NCBI RefSeq assembly: GCF_020443705.1
Contig: NZ_JAIZZK010000035.1
Coordinates: forward strand, 1-34,642
Origin: Clostridium algoriphilum
Lineage (GTDB): Bacteria; Bacillota; Clostridia; Clostridiales; Clostridiaceae
Length of the DNA stretch: 34,642 nt
Reading direction: 5' to 3'
Shown: one piece after another, positions 18,159 to 26,595 of the stretch
How positions within the stretch are numbered: the first letter of the stretch is position 1
Layout of the letters: each line of letters begins with the position of its first letter
The notes under the pieces: generated by a model
What the model was told of the DNA's origin: nothing
The model's input: only the letters and a program-made list of their open reading frames with translations
Database searches by the model: none
Position numbers and translations under genes: made by a program

Positions 18159-18191
18159 GACCTAATAATTTATATTCTAAATTATTAGGTC
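18159..18191. terminator. 14-bp hairpin between convergent genes
   Basis: Arms 18159-18172 and 18178-18191 are perfect complements around a 5-nt loop. It lies just past the radical SAM stop and before the 3' end of ald. T-tracts on both sides are weak, so it may act only partly as a two-way terminator. Confidence 0.65.
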
Positions 18192-18258
18192 TCTAAAAAT
18201 TATATAATTAAGTTTTTTAAAACATACTATCTTTAGATTAATAATTTTTTACTTTAAT

Positions 18259-19407
18259 TTATGCAGAGCGACCAATTTTACAGTTAGGCTCCTTTAATAA
18301 TTCTTTAGGGGACTTATACCTAATTCCTAGGCTCTCGGACACAGCTTTGTAAGTTACAAATCCTTTATAAGTATTTAAACCTGCGAGTAGGGCATCATCT
18401 TCAAGTATAGCGGTTACAACGCCTTTGTTAGCAATGTCTAATAAATAAGGAAGAGTTGAACCAGTAAGTGAATAGGTTGAAGTTTTTGGAACAGCTCCAG
18501 GCATATTTGCGACTGAGTAATGGATAACTCCATATTTCTCGAAACAAGGGTTATCATGAGTTGTCACTCTATCTATTGTTTCTACAGAGCCACCTTGATC
18601 TATTGCTACGTCAACTATAACGGATCCTCTTTTCATTGATTTAACAATCTCAGTTGTAACTAGCTTTGGTGCGCGAGATCCGGCAACTAAAACAGCACCG
18701 ATTAGTAAATCTGCTTTTTTAGCCATCTCTGCAATATTATATTGATTACAAACAAGTGTAGAAACTTTGCCTAGAAATATATCATCAAGGCAAGCAAGTC
18801 GAGTCTTGTTAATATCAAGAATTGTAACCCTTGCTCCAAGACCAACGGCCATTTTTGCTGCATTAAGGCCGACAGCTCCACCACCAATAATTACAACTTC
18901 TCCAGGAAGAACTCCAGTAACTCCTCCGAGGAGTATACCAAGGCCACCATAATATTTTTGAAGAATAGTTGCGCCGACTTGAATTGACATTCTACCCGCA
19001 ACTTCACTCATTGGAGTTAAAAGTGGAAGGTTACCTGCTTTGGGTTGAACTGTTTCGTAGGCAATACCTGTAATTTTCTTCTTAAGCAATGCACTTGTAA
19101 GTGATTTGTTTGGTGCTAAGTGAAGATAAGTGAATAGAGCCTGATTTTCTTTGAATAAATCATATTCACATTCTAAAGGTTCTTTAACTTTTACAATAAT
19201 GTCAGCTCCATCAAAAACTTCTGTGTTTTTATCGAGTATTTTAGCACCAACTAATATATAGTCTTTGTCTTCTATGCCACTTCCAACTCCAGCTGATTTT
19301 TCGATTAAAACCTGATGTCCATTAGCAACTAAAGCATGTACACCATCAGGGGTTATAGCGACTCTATTTTCATTGTTTTTAATTTCCTTTGGAACTCCAA
19401 TTATCAT
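18259..19407 (-). CDS. ald: Alanine dehydrogenase
   Basis: The enzyme interconverts L-alanine with pyruvate, ammonia and NADH. The 382 residues match the family in length and throughout: the start MIIGVPKEIKNNENRVA, Lys75 in KVKEP and His96 in YLHLAP (pyruvate site and catalysis), and the NAD-binding GGGAVGLNAAKMA. It also has NMPGAVPKTST near the active site. ATG 19407 follows AGGAGG. An Lrp-type regulator ends 20 nt upstream on the same strand, so it is probably the second gene of a regulator-enzyme operon. Alanine would be the expected signal. Confidence 0.96.
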   Translation of the reverse strand: MIIGVPKEIKNNENRVAITPDGVHALVANGHQVLIEKSAGVGSGIEDKDYILVGAKILDKNTEVFDGADIIVKVKEPLECEYDLFKENQALFTYLHLAPNKSLTSALLKKKITGIAYETVQPKAGNLPLLTPMSEVAGRMSIQVGATILQKYYGGLGILLGGVTGVLPGEVVIIGGGAVGLNAAKMAVGLGARVTILDINKTRLACLDDIFLGKVSTLVCNQYNIAEMAKKADLLIGAVLVAGSRAPKLVTTEIVKSMKRGSVIVDVAIDQGGSVETIDRVTTHDNPCFEKYGVIHYSVANMPGAVPKTSTYSLTGSTLPYLLDIANKGVVTAILEDDALLAGLNTYKGFVTYKAVSESLGIRYKSPKELLKEPNCKIGRSA

Positions 19408-19427
19408 AATAAAAACCTCCTAAATAT

Positions 19428-19886
19428 TTAATTTATAATTTCGCTTGGTATAATAGAATAATTATTTTTTATTGTAGAAAGAGAAACTGTAGTCTTTGTT
19501 TTTTGAACTCCTGGTATATTTTTTATCTTATTCAAAATTTTTTCTAAACTTTCTGTACTTTCTGTAATTATCTTTAAAACATAGTCGTAATCACCAGCTA
19601 GGTAGTGACATTCCACAATTTCATTATCTAATTGAATCGTATTAATAAAGACATCTGTATATTTTGGTGATTCAAGTGATACAAACATTATTATCATAAG
19701 ATGTTTGTTTAATTTTTTAGCACTTAATATTATAGTATATTTTTCTATAATGCCTGCCGCATCAAGTTTTTTTAATCTATCGCCTACTGCAGGTACGGAT
19801 AAATTAATTCGGGTACTTATTTCAGAAGCGGTAACTCTAGAATTTTGTTGTAAAAGTTTCAGTATTTTAATATCGATATTGTCCAT
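19428..19886 (-). CDS. Lrp/AsnC-family regulator, likely of ald
   Basis: The protein has 152 residues. An N-terminal helix-turn-helix (DIKILKLLQQNSRVTASEISTRI, then VPAVGDRLKKL) is followed by a C-terminal RAM ligand-binding fold (LMIIMFVSLE, ECHYLAGDYDYVLKI, IPGVQKTKTTV). Lrp family members bind amino acids and form dimers to octamers. Position directly before ald suggests an AldR-like local regulator that senses alanine. ATG 19886 follows AGGTGATC. The promoter region holds an AT palindrome that could be its own site. Confidence 0.88.
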   Translation of the reverse strand: MDNIDIKILKLLQQNSRVTASEISTRINLSVPAVGDRLKKLDAAGIIEKYTIILSAKKLNKHLMIIMFVSLESPKYTDVFINTIQLDNEIVECHYLAGDYDYVLKIITESTESLEKILNKIKNIPGVQKTKTTVSLSTIKNNYSIIPSEIIN

Positions 19887-19902
19887 ACATGATCACCTCG
19901 TA

Positions 19903-19929
19903 AATAATATTATTAGGTATATTATAGCA
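19903..19929 (-). promoter_or_regulatory. Extended -10 promoter and palindrome before lrp-ald
   Basis: On the minus strand TGCTATAAT (an extended -10, TATAAT at 19921-19926) lies about 35-40 nt before the lrp start codon. No good -35 is visible. The downstream AATAATATTATT (19903-19914) is a perfect 12-nt palindrome that a dimeric regulator could bind. The rest of the 19887-20196 gap holds only the eut-side terminator. Confidence 0.5.
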
Positions 19930-20140
19930 TATCAATTAATAAATTAAAGACTTTACCCATAATTGCATAATTTTTTAAGGAAATACTTATTGTAGATTAA
20001 TTAATTAAGTGATTACGTTTACTAAGTTTCATTAACCTAAAAAAATAAGGTGGTTTGGAGTATATACCTGTTATATTGGTTTATATTTATGAAATTAAAC
20101 TATAAAATTAGATAGTGGTAGATTCGGATTTGCTGTAAAA

Positions 20141-20186
20141 CACAAAAAAATAACTATAGGATGTTATGAACACCCTATAGTTATTT
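20141..20186 (-). terminator. Intrinsic terminator of the eut/metallo-hydrolase transcript
   Basis: AAATAACTATAGG (20148-20160) pairs with CCTATAGTTATTT (20174-20186) over 13 bp, and the minus strand then reads TTTTTTTG. It follows the stop of the metallo-hydrolase by about 10 nt. Confidence 0.85.
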
Positions 20187-20196
20187 ATAATAAGAA

Positions 20197-21030
20197 TTAA
20201 TATTTATCAACATAACGACTATTTCCAGGTTTCGATATATCTTTAAAACGTTGAGTTAATAGTTCTAGATGACGTGCTAATTCCTTACCTTTTAAAGGTT
20301 TACCGTGACTCGGCAACGCGAGTAATGGTTTTAATTCTTGTAGTCGTTTCACAGACTTCTCTGCTTCTTCCCAATTCATTGTTAAGTATTTAGGAGGTCC
20401 ACTTATCTGTTCTTTTTGAGTCAATACAGACAAAAGCGACTCTTGTTTTATTGTGCAAAATGCATCTCCAACTATAAGAACACGATCTTTTTCCCGGAAC
20501 AATGAAATATGTCCCTCGGTATGACCTGGCGTATGTATCCATTTCCAACCAGGCATGCAAGGAATGCTACCATCAGGTGGAAGTTCTATAGCTCGATAAC
20601 CCAGGTTTATACTTGTACGAGGATATGTGGCTGACATTTTGGCTACGATGCCACCGTCTACAGTTGTATCTGAAGCAGGATAATCTTTCTTACCTGTTAT
20701 ATATGGTATTTCTAAATGGTGAATATAAACTGGAACATCCCAAAAATTAGCAAGTCTAATTACTGAACCAACATGATCAAAATGTCCATGTGTAAGTACA
20801 ATTGCTTGTGGGCGGCTACCTGTGCCAAAGCGTTTTTCAGTTGATTTTAATATAAACTCCGCAGAATTTTCAAGTCCTGTGTCTATTAGTACCCATTCAT
20901 TAAATTTAGATTCTGGGTCACCTACTACGCAAGCGTTTACGATGGTAAACTGCAATTCAAGTATATCGGGAATAATTAGTTGCGATGATGATGTCACTGC
21001 AGATACTGCTTCAATTATTTTATTTCCCAT
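20197..21030 (-). CDS. Metallo-beta-lactamase-fold hydrolase
   Basis: The protein has 277 residues. The zinc-site motif LTHGHFDHVGS (His81, His83, Asp85, His86), HTPGHTEGH and GDAF give the metal ligands of the MBL superfamily. There is no signal peptide. Similar stand-alone proteins include glyoxalase II-like and lactonase-like hydrolases; the substrate here is unknown. ATG 21030 follows GGAGGCG. It is the last minus-strand gene after eutC, 102 nt away. An inverted repeat (TTGTATAA and TTATACAA) in that gap could be a separate control point. Participation in ethanolamine use is only inferred from position. Confidence 0.85.
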   Translation of the reverse strand: MGNKIIEAVSAVTSSSQLIIPDILELQFTIVNACVVGDPESKFNEWVLIDTGLENSAEFILKSTEKRFGTGSRPQAIVLTHGHFDHVGSVIRLANFWDVPVYIHHLEIPYITGKKDYPASDTTVDGGIVAKMSATYPRTSINLGYRAIELPPDGSIPCMPGWKWIHTPGHTEGHISLFREKDRVLIVGDAFCTIKQESLLSVLTQKEQISGPPKYLTMNWEEAEKSVKRLQELKPLLALPSHGKPLKGKELARHLELLTQRFKDISKPGNSRYVDKY

Positions 21031-21076
21031 TAATATCGCCTCCAGTGATTAAATTACTTTACTGAAGGTTATTATT

Positions 21077-21101
21077 TGTATAATAAGAGTTTTTATACAA
21101 T
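21077..21101. repeat. Inverted repeat between eutC and the metallo-hydrolase
   Basis: TTGTATAA and TTATACAA, 8 bp each around a 9-nt loop, lie in the 102-nt gap. It may be an operator or a hairpin that sets the relative level of the last gene; it has no T-tract. Confidence 0.5.
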
Positions 21102-21132
21102 TGTAAGGTTAGTTTGAACATATTTATAATTA

Positions 21133-21903
21133 TTATATTTTTAATTCAACACCACTAATTTGTTTACTCATCATAAGTTCTACTAAAGAAACAATTTCTG
21201 CACCAGCTTCTACTGGTGGGGTCCCATTTTTATGAATATTTGACACTACAGTTCTTTGAGACTCTGGTTTTAAAGTGCTAGATTCATAAGCCATGTAAGA
21301 ACTCATGCTATCCCCAGTTGCAAGGCCCGGGCGCTCACCTATAAGTAATATTGTAACTTTAGCATTTAGTGCTTCGCTAATTTTATCCATGGTGGCAACT
21401 CTCCCATATTTAACAAATATAGGGGTACCTAGTTTATATCCTTTAGCATTTAAACCATCCACAATAATAGGGTAAATATCTTTTATGTTTGCATCTATTG
21501 CATGAGAACTAAGACCGTCTGCTACAATAATTTGAACATCAGGTTTATGGATGCATTTATTTTCTATATTATTAATAGTTTCACCCGAAAAAGATCTTCC
21601 GAAATCTGGCCTTGTAATATACTCTTCTTTATCTTCTATTAAAGTTTGAACCTTAAGAAATGCAAGTTCATCTATAATAGTTTCATCTACGTGAGACCAT
21701 ATGGAGTCTATTGCAACGGCATGGTCAGCACTAAATCTTAAAAGAGTCTCAGTTTTGAATCTATCGCCGGCTCTTCCTATACATATTCTTGCATTAGTAG
21801 TTTTTTTTAGTCTAACACAACTTTCCATATCTATAGGGTTGTCTATAGTTACTCTTGATGTGTAATCAATACTGGATATATCTTGTGCAAATTCATTTTC
21901 CAT
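21133..21903 (-). CDS. eutC: Ethanolamine ammonia-lyase small subunit EutC
   Basis: With EutB it forms the adenosylcobalamin enzyme that splits ethanolamine into acetaldehyde and ammonia. The 256 residues contain family landmarks: TTNARICIGRAGDRFKTETLLRF, SADHAVAIDSIW, IIVADGLSSHAIDANI, TILLIGERPGLATGDSMSSY and the closing SLVELMMSKQISGVEL. The start is ATG 21903 behind AGGAG; an earlier in-frame ATG at 21963 would overlap eutB coding sequence and add non-conserved residues. The eutB stop (21914-21916) overlaps the eutC ribosome site, so translation is likely coupled. Confidence 0.95.
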   Translation of the reverse strand: MENEFAQDISSIDYTSRVTIDNPIDMESCVRLKKTTNARICIGRAGDRFKTETLLRFSADHAVAIDSIWSHVDETIIDELAFLKVQTLIEDKEEYITRPDFGRSFSGETINNIENKCIHKPDVQIIVADGLSSHAIDANIKDIYPIIVDGLNAKGYKLGTPIFVKYGRVATMDKISEALNAKVTILLIGERPGLATGDSMSSYMAYESSTLKPESQRTVVSNIHKNGTPPVEAGAEIVSLVELMMSKQISGVELKI

Positions 21904-21913
21904 AATATCACTC

Positions 21914-23272
21914 CTAAATTGTAAATATAGAAGGGTCTCCCGCTGCTTCAGTAAGTCTTTCATTTTTCATTATACCAAGAGCTTCCATTCTATTTTGAAA
22001 TTCTTTAATAGGACCTTTGACCGTAAGTTGCCTAATGGTTGCAATATCATGATAACTAGTAGTTTGATACATAAGCATAACATCATCACCACCAGGAATT
22101 CCCATGTAATATGTGCAATTAGCTAAAGAAAGCAGCAAAGCTAGATTTTCTAAATCATTTTGATCTGCTTTCATATGGTTTGTATAACATACGTCTACAC
22201 CCATTGGAAGTCCTGTTAATTTGCCCATAAAATGATCTTCGAGACCTGCTCGCATAACTTGTTTTCCATCATATAAATATTCTGGCCCTATAAAACCAAC
22301 TACTGTGTTTACTAAAAAGGGTTTATATCTTTTAGCAAAACCATAACATCTAGCCTCCATGGTGAGCTGATCTGCACCATTATGACCACCTGATGATAAT
22401 TCAGACCCTTGACCTGTTTCAAAATACATAAAGTTAGGTCCCTTTGAGCTTTTATTATTTTTCATTAGTTCGTAGGCCTCATCCATAAGGGCTACGCTAA
22501 TCCCAAAAGCTTCATTTGATTTTTGAGAACCAGCAAGGCTTTGAAACATTAAATCCATGGGAGCACCTTTCTTTAGGGCTTCCATTTGGGTAGTCACATG
22601 AGCGAGTACACAGTTTTGAGTAGGAATATCCCACTTAATCATAAATTCTTTGAACTTTGTTAAAATAGCATATACATTATCTGTTGAATCAATTACTGGG
22701 TTTAATCCTATAACTGCATCTCCAATACCGTAACTTATACCATCCATTACTGAAGCCATAATTCCATCTAAATCATCTGTTGAATGATTAGGTTGGAGTC
22801 TTGATGAGAAAGTACCTTTTATACCAATAGTAGTGTTACATGTTGCAATGTTTTCTATTTTTGCAGCTGCATAAACTAAATCCATATTGCTCATAAGTTT
22901 AGTAACACCAGCTATCATCTCAGCAGTTAAACCACCTCTTATTTCTTTTATAACAGAATCATCAGATCTTAATATAAATTCTCTAAAAGAGCCTACACTC
23001 ATGTCTTTAATTCTATTGAAGGCATCTAATTCTACAGAATCTTGTATTACTCTCGTAATCTCATCATCATTGTATGGAACTACGGGGTTATTTTTTAAAT
23101 CTTCTAAGGTCATTTCGGATAATACAACCTTTGCAGCTACACGCTCAGCTGTGCTAATTGCTGCTATTCCCGCTAAAATATCGCCTGATTTTTCTTCATT
23201 AGCTTTTGCAAGCACCTCTTTAACATCTTTAAAGTTATATGTATTTCCAGAAAGTTTTGTTTGTAATATCAA
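21914..23272 (-). CDS. eutB: Ethanolamine ammonia-lyase large subunit EutB
   Basis: This is the catalytic TIM-barrel subunit, using adenosylcobalamin radicals. The 452 residues match the usual length. Recognisable stretches are KDVKEVLAKANEEKSGD, AERVAAKVVLSEMTLEDL, GLNPVIDSTDNV, YFETGQGSELSSGGHNG, DHFMGKLTGLPMGVDVCYTN and MGIPGGDDVMLMYQTTSYHD. I choose TTG 23272, giving MILQTKLSG, because AGGTG lies 6 nt upstream. The alternative GTG at 23281 lies inside that ribosome site. It begins 33 nt after the eutA stop. Confidence 0.96.
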   Translation of the reverse strand: MILQTKLSGNTYNFKDVKEVLAKANEEKSGDILAGIAAISTAERVAAKVVLSEMTLEDLKNNPVVPYNDDEITRVIQDSVELDAFNRIKDMSVGSFREFILRSDDSVIKEIRGGLTAEMIAGVTKLMSNMDLVYAAAKIENIATCNTTIGIKGTFSSRLQPNHSTDDLDGIMASVMDGISYGIGDAVIGLNPVIDSTDNVYAILTKFKEFMIKWDIPTQNCVLAHVTTQMEALKKGAPMDLMFQSLAGSQKSNEAFGISVALMDEAYELMKNNKSSKGPNFMYFETGQGSELSSGGHNGADQLTMEARCYGFAKRYKPFLVNTVVGFIGPEYLYDGKQVMRAGLEDHFMGKLTGLPMGVDVCYTNHMKADQNDLENLALLLSLANCTYYMGIPGGDDVMLMYQTTSYHDIATIRQLTVKGPIKEFQNRMEALGIMKNERLTEAAGDPSIFTI

Positions 23273-23305
23273 ATAGATCACCTGCTTTCATTATTTAAAG
23301 TTATA

Positions 23306-24712
23306 TTAAATCTTAAATATTAATGTTTTTATTACCACAGGCACTGCCTTTGAAATTGATTTACCAATATCTACATAATCTCCATTGCTAGCTTTAATTT
23401 TATCAAGGCAAATAACTCCTTTAGAACCTTTCAAAAGATTATTTATGGACTGACCTAAAGCCTTTGCAAAGTCTTGCTCTACAATTACAATTATAGGATT
23501 GATGGAAGTCTTAAATGCATTAACAATAGCTTCAGCCATGGATTTTATTTGCAAATAGCTAGGAGATTTAGGCCCTTTAAAGGCAATGGCTACTGCAGTA
23601 GTATCATATAGTTCCAGTTTTTCATGAATTAAATTTTGCATATTAGGCAAATCCTCATCTTCACTAAAAAGTTTAACAATGGGAATGTTTTTAATAGGTA
23701 GTAAAGTATCGTCGTATACTATAGTACTACCACTAAGCTTTAAGGAATGAGAACCTGCTCCAATGACCGTAGCTCTTATTTTTTCAATAGATTCTAAAAT
23801 TTTCTCTTTGCTGTTATCATATACTTTTCTAATAGAATAGCCTAGAAGGGGACCGATATCCCCATAGCGAATAACCGTATCCATTGTTCCGATTTCCTCT
23901 TTCGAGTAAATAAACTCTGCAACGCCACCTGAAAACATAATAAACTCAGCGTGCATTTCCTTATGTTTATGATGGATAAAAAGTCTTTCAATTTCCACGT
24001 CTAAGTCTAATTCTCCATTTATTTTAATAAACATTTTAGCTATTGCATCAGTGAGAAGTTTTAGAACTCGAAAATCAGCAGTAACACCTAAAGATAAATT
24101 TAGATTTAAACTTTTTATTAGTGGTTTAATTTTATCTGACACATAAGTTATTGTTCCCGCAATATCAAGTTGTATAAGCCTCCCGCCTATATCTAGTGCG
24201 AATGAATCTATTGCTTGTCCATCCCAAAATACTGATGCATTAGTAGTTCCACCACCTATATCAAAATTAACTACTTTTGAGGTGTGTTTTTTAGAGGCCA
24301 AAGCAGCGCCAGCACCAAAACCCGCAAGAATTCCCTCAAGGTCTGGACCAGCAGTTGCAACTACGAAATCACCTGCAAAGTCTGAAAGATAATTTAATAC
24401 TTCCTCTGCATTTTCTTTTCTACAGGTTTCACCAGTGATGATTATAGCACCTGTGGATATATCAGTTTTTAGAATATTCGATTTTTTATATTCTGATGAA
24501 ATTATATCCTTTATTGCTTTTAAATCTATTCTTTCTCTTGATATTAAGGGCGTAAAATATATTTTGCTCCTGTAGATTATCGTCGCACTCGTAATTTTTA
24601 CTTCTGGTAACAGAAATAAACTAGCAGTGTTTTGTACTGAAATTTTGCTGAATATTACTTGTAACGTAGTTGTACCAATGTCAATGCCAACACTTAAAAT
24701 TTCGGTTTTCAT
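23306..24712 (-). CDS. eutA: Ethanolamine ammonia-lyase reactivating factor EutA
   Basis: EutA is an actin/Hsp70-fold ATPase that exchanges damaged cobalamin out of EutBC. The 468 residues match the family: phosphate-1 motif SVGIDIGTTTLQV, VVATAGPDLEGILAGFGAGA, phosphate-2 VNFDIGGGTTNASVF, FSGGVAEFIYS and VIGAGSHSLKLSG. ATG 24712 follows GGAGGAAG; an upstream in-frame start at 24736 lies before this ribosome site. It is the first gene of the minus-strand eutABC run, under a leader with a terminator. Confidence 0.95.
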   Translation of the reverse strand: MKTEILSVGIDIGTTTLQVIFSKISVQNTASLFLLPEVKITSATIIYRSKIYFTPLISRERIDLKAIKDIISSEYKKSNILKTDISTGAIIITGETCRKENAEEVLNYLSDFAGDFVVATAGPDLEGILAGFGAGAALASKKHTSKVVNFDIGGGTTNASVFWDGQAIDSFALDIGGRLIQLDIAGTITYVSDKIKPLIKSLNLNLSLGVTADFRVLKLLTDAIAKMFIKINGELDLDVEIERLFIHHKHKEMHAEFIMFSGGVAEFIYSKEEIGTMDTVIRYGDIGPLLGYSIRKVYDNSKEKILESIEKIRATVIGAGSHSLKLSGSTIVYDDTLLPIKNIPIVKLFSEDEDLPNMQNLIHEKLELYDTTAVAIAFKGPKSPSYLQIKSMAEAIVNAFKTSINPIIVIVEQDFAKALGQSINNLLKGSKGVICLDKIKASNGDYVDIGKSISKAVPVVIKTLIFKI

Positions 24713-24748
24713 AACTTCCTCCAATATAGCCTGCACAGAAACCTTTAA

Positions 24749-24790
24749 ATATAAAAAAAGAACTCAAACACATGTAGGTTTAAGCTCCGC
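24749..24790 (-). terminator. Leader terminator in front of eutA
   Basis: On the minus strand GAGCTTAAAC pairs with GTTTGAGTTC (10 bp with two GU pairs) around an 8-nt loop, followed by TTTTTTT. It stands between the predicted promoter and the eutA ribosome site, so full-length transcripts require read-through. This fits control by antitermination. Confidence 0.8.
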
Positions 24791-24859
24791 TCATTTTCAA
24801 TAATATTATTAGTCTTTTAAATTATTTCTCACTTAATTTTAAAACCAAAACATATTTTA

Positions 24860-24882
24860 AAAATGCTTCTTTGCAATTACCT
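24860..24882 (-). promoter_or_regulatory. ANTAR-type hexaloop motif in the eutA leader
   Basis: The minus strand carries GCAAAGAAGC (24865-24874), matching the GCAANGRRGC core of the RNA motif bound by ANTAR antiterminators such as EutV. It can fold as AATTGC, loop AAAGAA, GCATTT, with A at loop position 1 and G at position 4, as that motif needs. A second, poorer site (ATGAGCGGAGCTT) overlaps the 5' arm of the terminator, where the second hairpin would be expected, but its closing pairs do not form. Confidence 0.5.
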
Positions 24883-24896
24883 TAATAATTTAAGTC

Positions 24897-24925
24897 ATTT
24901 TAGCATAATTTTTTAACAATGTAAA
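24897..24925 (-). promoter_or_regulatory. Promoter of eutABC
   Basis: TTTACA, 17 nt, TAAAAT with an upstream TG (TGCTAAAAT) lies on the minus strand. RNA would begin near 24890, giving a ~178-nt leader that contains the hexaloop motif and the terminator. Confidence 0.65.
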
Positions 24926-24975
24926 GAATGATAACACAATATATGGACTTATATCATCTATTTAACATTTATATC

Positions 24976-25004
24976 TTGACTTAATTATAGTGGGGTGATA
25001 ATAT
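24976..25004 (+). promoter_or_regulatory. Promoter of the ethanolamine permease
   Basis: TTGACT, 17 nt, TAATAT is close to the sigma-A consensus. RNA would start near 25011, leaving an untranslated leader of about 145 nt before the permease. Confidence 0.65.
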
Positions 25005-25072
25005 TGTGCCTAATAATAAGCTACAATTAAGTTTTCTGCACAGAATACCTTTTAATATTTTGAATTAATAAT

Positions 25073-25123
25073 TTTAGTGTGCTCACTTACACTAAAAAAT
25101 CAAAACAAATATGTTTATTTGTT
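25073..25123 (+). promoter_or_regulatory. Two hairpins in the permease leader
   Basis: TTTAGTGT and ACACTAAA (25073-25080, 25089-25096) and AACAAATA and TATTTGTT (25104-25111, 25116-25123) form two adjacent perfect 8-bp stems upstream of the ribosome site. Neither has a T-tract or the A-G hexaloop of the eutA leader. They may be operators or RNA control elements. Confidence 0.5.
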
Positions 25124-25155
25124 GAAATTAATTAGAAATTTAGGAGGGCTTAATT

Positions 25156-26490
25156 ATGAACAGTGAATTAAAGAAGACTTTAAACCCCGTACAACTGTGG
25201 GCAATAATAGTTGGTATGGTTATATCAGGCATGTATTGTGGTTGGAACTATGCTTTAGATTTTACAAGCCCAATAGGATTCATTATAGCAATTTTAATAG
25301 TAACAATTTTCTATACAACCTTTATGTTTAGTTATGCGGAATTGTCTACGGCTATACCTCATGCTGGTGGTCCATCAGAATATTCCAGTAGAGCCATGGG
25401 AGATTTTGGAGGATTCCTAGCAGGATTTGCTTGTCTAATAGAATTTCTATTTGCAACTCCGGCTATAGCACTTGCCGTTGGAGCGTATATTCATTTTCTA
25501 GTTCCAGGGATACCTGTTGTTGTAGCGGCACTTGTATGTTATGCATTATTTGTACTGATAAATTGTCTTGGCGTTGAAACAGCAGCTAGGGTTGAATTAG
25601 TTGTAACGATTGTAGCTATAGTAGGATTATTACTATTTGCTGGAGCAGGTATAACACATGTGAATATAAGCAATATCACAGATGGTGACATGTTTAGAGG
25701 TGGATTTAAAGGAATATTCGCAGCTATTCCATATGCGATATGGTTTTACTTGGCAGTTGAAGGCGGTGCCATGGCAGCGGAGGAATGTAAGAATCCTAAA
25801 AAAGATATTCCAAAGGGGTTTATACTAGGAATAATAACACTAGTAATTCTTTCATTACTTACATTTTTTGTTACTGCAGCTAATATTGATCCAATAGCGC
25901 TCAGTAAAACAGATTCACCACTTCCGAAGGCTCTTGAAGCTATATATGGAGTTGGAAATATTTTATCAAAGATAATGAGTTTTATAGGATTATTTGGACT
26001 TATTGCCAGTCTTCACGGTATAATTATTGCATACTCAAGGCAAGCTTTTGCAATGTCGAGGGCAGGATATTTTCCAGCTGTTTTAGCTAAGGTTAATAAG
26101 CAGGGAACGCCAGTAAATGCAATAATATTACCAAGCCTTGTAGGAATGATATTTATATTAACCGGTAAAACGGCTACAATAATAGTTATTTCAACATTTG
26201 GAGCAGTAGTTTTATATATAATAAGTATGATATCCTTATTTATGTTAAGAAAGAAACAACCCAATTTGGAGCGGCCTTATAAGGTTTACTATCCAATAGT
26301 ACCTGCAGTAGCACTAGTAACTGCGGTTATACTTTTGGTAGCTATGGTAGTATCTAATGCAGCAACTATTATTTGGGTTATAGGAGCATTTGCCATTGCA
26401 ATTTGTTACTATTTTATTTATACTAAATTAATAAAAAATGCATCTAGAGAAAAAGAATACGAAGAAGATAGATCTGAAAAAATTAGCTAG
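25156..26490 (+). CDS. Ethanolamine permease (EAT-like, APC superfamily)
   Basis: The protein has 444 residues and about twelve membrane helices. The N-terminus (LWAIIVGMVISGMYCGWNYAL) and SYAELSTAIPHAGGPSEYSSRAMGDFGGF follow the pattern of ethanolamine permeases, with AVEGGAMAAEECKNP in the middle. It would bring ethanolamine across the membrane for EutBC. ATG 25156 follows AGGAGG. It is divergent from eutABC, sharing a 443-nt control region, and is followed by its own terminator. I leave the symbol empty because naming in this family varies. Confidence 0.88.
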   Translation: MNSELKKTLNPVQLWAIIVGMVISGMYCGWNYALDFTSPIGFIIAILIVTIFYTTFMFSYAELSTAIPHAGGPSEYSSRAMGDFGGFLAGFACLIEFLFATPAIALAVGAYIHFLVPGIPVVVAALVCYALFVLINCLGVETAARVELVVTIVAIVGLLLFAGAGITHVNISNITDGDMFRGGFKGIFAAIPYAIWFYLAVEGGAMAAEECKNPKKDIPKGFILGIITLVILSLLTFFVTAANIDPIALSKTDSPLPKALEAIYGVGNILSKIMSFIGLFGLIASLHGIIIAYSRQAFAMSRAGYFPAVLAKVNKQGTPVNAIILPSLVGMIFILTGKTATIIVISTFGAVVLYIISMISLFMLRKKQPNLERPYKVYYPIVPAVALVTAVILLVAMVVSNAATIIWVIGAFAIAICYYFIYTKLIKNASREKEYEEDRSEKIS

Positions 26491-26521
26491 TGTTTTTAAT
26501 AATATATCTTAGATAGAAAGC

Positions 26522-26550
26522 ATTCACCCAAAAGGGTGGATATTTTTTTG
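26522..26550 (+). terminator. Intrinsic terminator after the permease
   Basis: TCACCC, loop AAAA, GGGTGG, then ATATTTTTTTG. It lies about 32 nt past the permease stop. Confidence 0.88.
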
Positions 26551-26595
26551 TGCATAATTAAGTTAAATCCAATTTTTGATGCGTTAAAGTTTACT

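Noticed and set aside
24713-25155. Adenosylcobalamin riboswitch for the eut genes
   Set aside because: Some eut operons use one, but I see no B12-box-like conserved core in either leader.
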